Source of the DNA: Trichoplax sp. H2
Lineage: Eukaryota; Placozoa; Uniplacotomia; Trichoplacea
DNA length: 64,000 nt
Reading direction: 5' to 3'
NCBI GenBank assembly: GCA_003344405.1
Contig: NOWV01000027.1
Span: forward strand, 62,001 to 126,000
The notes below the pieces were generated by a model. It was not told where the DNA came from, ran no database searches, and saw only the letters and a program-made list of their open reading frames with translations. The position numbers and the translations under genes were made by a program. How positions within the stretch are numbered: the stretch's first letter is position 1; each line of letters opens with the position of its first letter. Shown one piece after another: positions 56,282-64,000 of this stretch.

Positions 56282-59200
56282 ATGTCGCAATATTTGCATA
56301 TCCTGCTTATTTTATTACTATTATTCCACTGTCTTGATTCATACCGTAAAAGTGTTCAAGATGACATTAGGTTAGGATGAATTGTCCCCTTTTTATTAGC
56401 TGTAATAATCCAGATTAAATTAATATTAAACAGATTTATATAAAAGAATTGATTACAACCTTGCAACATACAGTAAAGCTGCAACTATTATGTAATTATT
56501 GCAGGTTTGCATCGTAGTGTTAAGTAGTTTTGCCGTACGATATATTGTTAGAGTACAGTACATGTAGCACATGTACCTTACTTCTACTTTTAGTATAAAT
56601 GCATCGATGAATAAGTAGTCTCACATAGTGAAAAGGAAATTATCAGTAGTAGTCTAGCTCAAAGATTAGTGCTAAGTAGAGCATATTACAATACTCAATT
56701 GCAGTTTGCAACGTACAACGAGAGTATCTGCAGTTACGTATCCATGCTACAGTAATTAGTTACACCGCCATATCGTAGCATTGCGTAGTATGGATATGTA
56801 TTAGAATAGATATATGGTAATTAGATCATGTTTAAATACTCAATTGTAATTTACAATGTGCAGCAAGAGCATCCGCATCCATGGTAGAGTAGTCGCACTT
56901 TTACGTCGTGAAATTACGATGTGTGCAGGATATGTCATTAGAATATGTGCGGTTAGTTCACTTTGAAACACTCAGATGTGATTTTACAATTTACAGCAAA
57001 AGCATCTGGATCTATGGTAAAATAATTGCGCTTCATACAATCATGTAGTACTGTGCTAGTATGGGATATGTAATTAAAGTATATGCAATGAACATACCCT
57101 GTTTTACGTTCCAGTATGAATAAGCTATCTCACTCAGTAACTAAGCGTGTACAATAACTGAACTGTAGTCAATGCATTTGTATGACGATATTATACCTGC
57201 AAGATTTTACACTACACATAACCTAGGTACTTTATTATCAAACATACGATATTAAAGGCAACAATTTGCTTCAACAATTACCTAACTCATATTAATATCT
57301 TGATACAGTTGCGTAGATACTAAATCAAATGTCAATAACCGAATCTCTAATTATAATATGCAGTAAACGCTTGTGTATCAATAATCATTAAATTCTGCCT
57401 TATTTTTACACATTTTTAATAGTATATTTTAACTAACGGTTTTATATCACAATTCATGACCTACATCTTATACGTATAACACTTAATAGGTGATAATTAT
57501 AATTATAGTGCAGTAACACTTTATACCTACGAGTATCTAAATTTACATGTACATCTATTTCTCTTGCCGTTATTACCACATGAAATATACTGTAGAAATA
57601 TATCAAGTTATTTTAGCAGGATTCCATCCAGGCTAATATGGTTGTTTACTTCCGAATTCCATTTTTCTTTAGGCATAGTTGTCACTATGATTTCAAAGTC
57701 TTATGGTCCTATCGACTTGGTCATTCGCCCGTGGTATCTCCACCAGTTATTTTTGACATTGATGCAAATGGTATAAAAGATGTCATTGCTACATCTTACG
57801 CAGATCAGTTTACAATTCTACAAGGCAATAGTGGTAAGCATCTAGAAGGCGTCTGGCCACTACACATGAAAGAGGTCACGATGTATTCCAGTCCGTTATT
57901 GGTAAGTATTTAAGAAGAAGTATTATTGTGATTTATCACCATCCAGGTTAAAGATACTTGATTATAATTATTTGATACATATTTTACGATAATCCTTTGT
58001 ACTTCAAATAATATCGTTTTTGCTAGATAAAATTTTATAATTAACAAGAAAGGGAATTTTCTGTATTGTCAATGACTCTAAAAAGAAACTTTGTTACACT
58101 TTAGTATGACATTGACCATGATTTAGAGATGGATTCTTTATTGTCCACCTATGATGGAGAGATTATTTTCTTTCGAAATAACGGTACCAAATTAAAGAAT
58201 AAGAAAATTAAGGTTAGAAAATAATAGTATTCGGAAATAGCAAACCATTTTTATCCTTAAATTAATCGCATAGGTTGACGTAAGCAATACATAATTATCA
58301 TATTTCACCGAAATATTATTTTAATTAGATTCCAAAGCATAAAATCAGCTATCGTAAACAACAATCAAATACCGAAGATAACATTACAATAAACACAAAT
58401 CAAGAGAAGTTTCTCAAGGTTGATCCTCATATTTTAGCGACACCAGCGATTGCCGATATTAATGGAGATGGCGTAGAAGAGGAAATAGTTATTATAGTAA
58501 ATTGGTATTTCGATAATGGGAATGTTAAGTAAGCATACTGTACTGAACTACGTTAAAATGTTGATACAATATTCTAAAGAATGTATAGGTTCTTAACATA
58601 CATTATGCCTTTCTCGTTAAATTTCATTAGATGAATTCTTCATGAAGTAGATATTAAGATTTTGTATCATCAAAAATCGAATACGCAGTATAAACGATAT
58701 TGTGCAATTTTAAACTATTTCAGTAATTACTTGTACTGTCTATCGATTAGGCATCATTTGAATTCTCGCTCAAATATTACTAGCGGAGATGTCAGAGATG
58801 GCATACATTGTGGTGCTGTTGTCTTTAATCTTACCAACGGTAAACTAATTAAGAAAATCGTACTAGAATCGTCAAAGGTAAATTTTCTGCTGTAACACTA
58901 AATTGTTATTAGTTCATATACGTATTATCATTAAATACCATCAACGTTGCGCTCTATTTATTTCTAGATGACATCGTTATATAAGCCTTATGCTGTAGCT
59001 ACACCCACACTCTTAAATTTGCAACCGCAGACTAAATCAGATTTGGATATCTTAGTTGGTACACTTTCTGGAAACCTTTATATTGTTAACCTGCACTCTA
59101 AAGATTATCCAGAACCAGTGACAATTGTTGATAATATCCAAGGACAAGTAATATATTATTGTTTCGTCACGTAGATATTCAATTTATCAATTGAAATCGC

Positions 59201-61017
59201 TCTATTTCACAGATAACTGTTGCAGATCTAACTGACAATGAAGGACTGGAGATCATAGTAACTGATTCTAGCGCTAACGTAAATTGTTTATCATCTAAAG
59301 GCGAAGTGGTAATTTTGCAATGTTACTTAAATTCATTAGAACCTCCGATGTATTAAACGACGTTGCTTATCCTTAATGATAAAATTATAATATGCATACT
59401 TTATGACGTATAAATAGATATGGGATTCAATGATATCTGGCACTTTCATTGCCGGAAGTCGAACAGCCGATGTCAACAATGATGCAAACCTAGATGTGAT
59501 TATTGCCAGTAACGATGGGTAAGCAATAGTCGTAATTGACCAAAAGTTTATTAAATATTTTAGTCTCGCTGAAATTTGGTTTATATTAATTAGGTACGTA
59601 TGGGCCTTAGATGGTAAATCAGGCAAAACACTTAAACATTGGCCAATCAATCTTCACCATCGATTACACTCTGTAGTCTTAATGACATATTTTCGAAATA
59701 ATTCATTACATTTGGTACATTTTCTTTATACTACAAAAATTGCAATAGTGTTTATATACAGTTATAAATCTTATTTATCCATCTACAGTATTATTATGCT
59801 ACTAGATATGATAAACTTATCTCATCTAATATGTAATTCTCGACGCAGGTAATATCGTCTATCGATGGCTACTTATTTATTATTGACTTAAAATCCCGTT
59901 GCCTAGAAGTATTACGTTTTGGCACTCATGCCGTTGGAGCAACTGTACAAATTTTAGCAGATGATATAGTTCCTGAAGTGCCTGGGCTAGAACTTATTCT
60001 AGCAACTCTAGATGGTAATATTATATGTTTAGGAGAAAAAGAAAATGGTCATAAACTTCAAACGTACGTTGAAATTTTAAAAGTGGTTGTGAATATCGAT
60101 GTACATGTATTCCATCATTAAGTACTTTTCGTATCTTTAGCAACAAGTATCAATATTATAGGAATTAGGCTGTTCAAAATATCGATTTTTATTTATTTGA
60201 TTTCAGACCTTCAAATGATCTAAATTCTTGGCCATCTGAAACCCTGTCGTATAATGGTTTTACCCCAAGGATGCAGAATGTACATATCATACCGTAGCTT
60301 CTGCCATAGTTGATATTATCATATGCTAATCATCAAATCTTAGTCATCCGCTGACAATTTTTTTGAAATTTATTGCTATACTTATTATATAGATCGGCGT
60401 AATTATTAAAGAATGTCCTCATGAAGTGAACCAAATGCAATTTGCTGTAAAATTTGAAATTTACGATAATTCCATGTCAAGACGTATGTCAAATAATAAT
60501 CCTCCGTATCATGTGAAGGTAAGTTTCGCTGTTGTACCGTTCAATGTAATCATAATCATTTTAGGATTTAGCAACACTGGTCTGCAATTATTAAGCACTT
60601 TTAATATTGAATATAGATTTACATTGGTAGCAACCATGTCCTTCTTAACACAAGCTATCAGAATGCTGGACTTTTTGAAGAAAATTTAAACAGCTTAACT
60701 TATCCCAAGAGAACGCTTCTGACTATCCGATTGACCAATTACCATTCCGAAACCATAACAGACTCTATTGCAATCAGGTTAAAACCTTAATTATAACTAC
60801 TATATAAGCTCTTAATAGACAAACATTAACTAATATAAATTAAAAATTATTTTAAAAATATTTTAACAACACACACTCATGCACGTACAGTTTTCACACA
60901 ACTCTGGCACTCGAACTGCAAATCTGGCTTTTTGGGACATTTACAAGTTTAATGCTAATTCTATTAGCAACACGAGGATTTTCTGATCGGCTAATATTAC
61001 CGACTTCAAGAGAATAA
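56282..61017 (+). CDS. DEX1-like FG-GAP repeat membrane protein
   Basis: Fourteen exons: 56282-56370, 57673-57901, 58105-58212, 58329-58528, 58724-58877, 58968-59147, 59213-59308, 59418-59518, 59594-59672, 59849-60063, 60207-60279, 60393-60518, 60617-60777, 60891-61017; 645 residues, all in phase. Residues 1-20 form a signal peptide (LHILLILLLLFHCLDS). A beta-propeller of FG-GAP type follows, with Ca-binding loops DIDANGIKD, DIDHDLEMD, DINGDGVEE and DVNNDANLD, and typical SSPLL, PEVPGLELILATLDGNI and SIDGYLFIIDL blades. A single C-terminal membrane helix (IWLFGTFTSLMLILLA) ends the protein. Blade order and spacing match Arabidopsis DEX1 (DEFECTIVE IN EXINE FORMATION 1, about 896 residues), minus its long acidic insert. 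The acceptor of exon 5 could instead be 15 codons later. Function in an animal is unknown to me. Confidence 0.88.
56689..57100. repeat. Diverged tandem repeats in DEX1-like intron 1
   Basis: Three units begin at about 56689, 56834 and 56965 with ATACTCAATTG-like starts, followed by TTTACAA.GT.CAGCAAGAGCATC-like and GGATATGT-like blocks. The period is 130-145 bp and similarity is low to moderate. The array ends before exon 2 at 57673. Confidence 0.6.
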
Positions 61018-61605
61018 CAGCACAATTATCATCATATCATGATCAGGAGAATCGTATGGATTACTGTTGAATAAGCAATGTGTATCACATTCTATTCAAG
61101 AGTTGAAGTTATTATCATTGAAGCTCATGACGTCTTAATATATGAAATTATATATATATATACAATGATATGTTCTTATTTATAAATGCGTATTACCGAT
61201 ATATCTGTATTCTAGTTACGTTTTGTAATGCTCTGTCTTATCTCGGCAGATAAGTAAACATACTGTACATATATGATTATAATCTACCTCCTGGTACACT
61301 GTGTGTAAATATATAAATTTACAATATCTAAGCGAGGGCATATGATTTCTAGTATATTCAAATACTTTTTGCACTTAATTTACATCTTTACTGGATCTGT
61401 ATAGATCGTATCACATTTTTTATCTCAATGAAATTATGATACAATAGCGTTTGGCCGTAGAATGAATGAATGAATTAATTCCTTACGTGACCTGTACAAC
61501 AAGGTAAAAACTAATGGTATATCACTAATTATTAAAAATAAAATATCAAAACATCTAGATCTGAGGCAATTCAACGCTGATACAACTTAAATAATCATGG
61601 CAAAT
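61018..61605. other. Convergent 3' region DEX1-like/EXO1
   Basis: 588 bp between the two stops. It includes a short (TA)n run near 61150-61162 and an AATAAA at 61537-61542, far from the DEX1-like stop. Nothing else is seen. Confidence 0.5.
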
Positions 61606-64000
61606 TTAATTCGATTTCTTATAAATATAAGATTGCAAATTTAGCTTCGTTTGAACAACTTTTTTCCCCGAAGCTTTATCAACATGATCCGGCCTTTTCA
61701 ATCTCAAATTCATCCGTTTTTTCGAGGACACTCTTCGAAGTCCAGATACTCGACATTTGTTATTTGCATATGTTGCGAGAGTAGATAAGGCAGAAGCATT
61801 TTCTGTAGTCTTAACCTAAATTGATTTATGATTAATCTCCATCAGAAAAGAACTTGCATACCCAAAGGAATACTGTACGATATCATGATATCAAGCTGAT
61901 AACAAACTCAATAAATTTCGTCCATACCTGACGAACAGTAAAATCGGTGATTAAACGTTCAGTTGAAAATTTACCGTTGTCTTTATTTAAACTGCTATCT
62001 TTATTCCAGTGGAATGCTTTCAGAGAATCGGCAAAAGTATCCAACTTTTCCGGTGAACTATTAATATCTACGACTTTAATAGTTGTTATTTCAGTCATGG
62101 CTGTGTTAGATAGAGTCTCATAGGTCTCTTTGTCATCTAGTGATTTATCACACTTTAAAGTTTCAAGCTTATCGCACACCATTACAGGTGTCTCGTCAAG
62201 GTTACTTTTCTGCTGTTCTTTATCTTCATCACTTAAATCGGAGCCATCAATATCTGCAATACCGCTATCAACTGAGCCATTAACTTCATCTGATTTTTTA
62301 AAACTTTCCTCTACAATTGTTGTTTCAGCTACATTAACATTTGACGATGTAGACGTTTTGCTGTTGTCTAAAGCAATTTGTCGCTTCTGGCGAAATGTAT
62401 ACAGAATGTGAGTCTGTTCCTTGTGCCCTTTAGTTACATCATCTGAACTTGAATTTCTTTTAAAATACCTGATAATTTTTTAAACACACTATCAGAGTAA
62501 TGAACAACAGATCATGTACAAGCTTTATAATCTTACTTGCTCCCGTGCCAGCTGGATGGTTCACTATGTATCGGTTGTAGAACCTTCTCCTTCGAAATAT
62601 TTTCATTGGCAAAGCTATCTGTTAGTGCTCTTCGAACTTTAGGAGGGCTAGCATCTTCCATAGTTTCATCATCAGTTTCAGGGATATTCTCTTTATTTTC
62701 AACTGCAATAAGGGAGATTATGTGAGGAGTTATAATATATCCTAACGCAAAGAATAAGCTAACATAATTGAAAGATTTATTTTGTAATTAGATCAATCAT
62801 GATACCTATGGGCAAACTTTTAGTTCTTGGTAACTGAAATTGACTCTTCAATTTTGCTGGTGGACTCTGTAATTTCATATACTTACTTAAAACAGATTGA
62901 ATAGGATAACTATGCCTTTTTTTCCGTTTAAAGTTGGTATTGTTCTCATTAGCTTTAAAAATCTTTGGATCTATTGAAGCGTTACTTTCCTGCTGTATTT
63001 TTAAAATGTTAATATTTATGATTATTTAGTATCACTTATCCGATAGAACTTTAGATATCAAGGATTAAATAAAATTATCTACAGTATTTACATTATCATA
63101 TTGGTATTCATATTCATTGAAAGTACATCTGCATATTACTGTTACCTTAAGCGGATCATAATCATTTAAGATCTCTCCAGTAATAGGATCTATATTCCCG
63201 TAAGCTATTGAAATAGCCTTTTCTTTCGTTAATAATCTTTAAATGAGTTAAGAAGAATGCATGTCGAGACGATTACCATTCATGTCATATATTAGATAAC
63301 AGTATTTTTAATTTGAAGAGTGATTTGGTTAGTCAGTCCCAAGCTTAGGGATTCTTCCTTAATGAAGGATACTGTCCAGCATGTTCAAGAGTAGATGGTT
63401 CAATATCTTTCGGATAAGGTGTTAAAGGTATAGTCGTTTTCGTTACAGGATCAAAAACTACTTGATATAAAAACGTTTCATCCGCCATTTTGAACTGTGT
63501 TTCGTAATTCTTTGGGACTTTCATGGTATTTTGTCGTCTTATATATTTAATAGCCTACGACAGTAAAACAATCGAGCCAACTTACATTAGTATGCATGTA
63601 CTTAGTACATTGTACTATGGTTACGTAGCGCCTGGCAGAGGTGTATAGAAGGAAACACTCTACTTTACCAAAAAATATATTTATATAAAAATCGGATAAT
63701 AGCGATACCAACTTACACTGTAAACCTTCATGCGATTTCTTTTCATGATCTTATAAGCCGTTTTTAATCCCATTCCAGGAATAGATGGGAGATAATCACA
63801 CCCTGACAAAATGCATATGTGACGAAAAGCCTCATGGTCGACTCCATTTAGATCGATGTCTTTCACTTCGCGTAAACGATCAAGCCTAATTTCAATACCT
63901 CTTCCATTTGGATCCAATTTAAATAATACCTATAATTTTTGGTAGCCAGAATCAGTTATAGTTAGACAAAGGCCTAGTCAAGCGGATAGTTATTTACTTT
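61606..64000 (-). CDS. EXO1: EXO1 exonuclease 1 (5' part missing)
   Basis: Rad2/XPG-family 5'-3' exonuclease and flap nuclease acting in mismatch repair and double-strand-break resection. Exons in the window: 63929-63717, 63554-63373, 63236-63146, 62992-62806, 62702-62537, 62468-61928, 61815-61606, giving 529 residues to the stop at 61606. The first contains the end of the nuclease core and the helix-three-turn-helix DNA clamp (RHICILSGCDYLPSIPGMGL). The next two match human TFLYQLVFDPI and the AGQ...ALGN region (here TFLYQVVFDPV and AGQLLTKEKAISIAYGN). The rest is the poorly conserved acidic/basic C-terminal tail, which in other species binds MutL/MutS proteins. Exon 4 begins at a NAGNAG acceptor (CAGCAG), so one Gln may be optional. 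The N-terminal XPG-N block lies beyond the right edge. Confidence 0.93.
63237..63372 (-). other. Probable U12-type intron in EXO1
   Basis: The donor reads GTATCCTTC, eight of the first nine bases of the minor-spliceosome consensus. A branch-like TTCTTAAC sits with its adenosine about 11-12 bases before the terminal AG. Splicing here is required to keep the EXO1 frame (phase 2) and restores the AGQ...ALGN-type match. Confidence 0.8.

Noticed and set aside
57564-57672. Extending DEX1-like exon 2 upstream to 57619
   Set aside because: The earlier acceptor gives a frame without family resemblance; the AG at 57671-57672 yields the conserved start.

Overview
The window is animal-type nuclear DNA: AT-rich, with split genes carrying mostly short GT-AG introns (about 45-800 bp, a few near 2 kb). 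The gene set (WDR81, COG2, SAYSD1, pecanex, a mixed-lineage kinase, TFB2M, EXO1) is metazoan. The compact, intron-rich style together with a plant/protist-type DEX1 homologue suggests an early-branching animal; a placozoan (Trichoplax/Hoilungia-like) fits best, but that is inference and no marker gene here proves it. All exon models were built by hand from splice signals, reading phase and remembered family similarity. No search was run.

Layout. 1-7012 (-): WDR81, a BEACH-domain protein whose C-terminal WD40 part lies off the left edge. 7013-10688: no gene seen. 10689-12624 (-): ZNRD2, head-to-head with COG2 (12799-17256, +; 16 exons). 18464-18853 (-): single-exon SAYSD1, head-to-head with ERG28 (19186-21018, +). 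23220-34538 (+): pecanex in 33 exons. 36286-37947 (+): MRM1, tail-to-tail with TFB2M (38502-41753, -). 41576-42889: a near-identical 0.6-0.7 kb duplication either side of a 20-N gap, which looks like two unmerged overlapping contigs. 42890-47764: gene-poor, with two tandem duplications and homopolymer runs. 47765-54030 (+): a mixed-lineage kinase (SH3, kinase, coiled coil, CRIB). 56282-61017 (+): a secreted, membrane-anchored FG-GAP protein of the DEX1 family. 61606-64000 (-): the C-terminal two thirds of EXO1, continuing off the right edge.

Functional themes. Endomembrane biology dominates: WDR81 (endosome), COG2 (Golgi tethering), SAYSD1 and ERG28 (ER), pecanex (multipass membrane). MRM1 and TFB2M both act on mitochondrial rRNA or transcription. 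Intergenic DNA is studded with the GTAC-centred palindromic word TACTGTAC/GTACAGTA, concentrated in gene gaps and near divergent promoters.

No previously unknown multi-gene system was found. The most notable points are the DEX1 homologue, two probable minor-spliceosome (U12) introns in EXO1 and pecanex, the contig-overlap duplication, a one-base frame conflict in the SAM-binding exon of TFB2M, and the palindromic word family.
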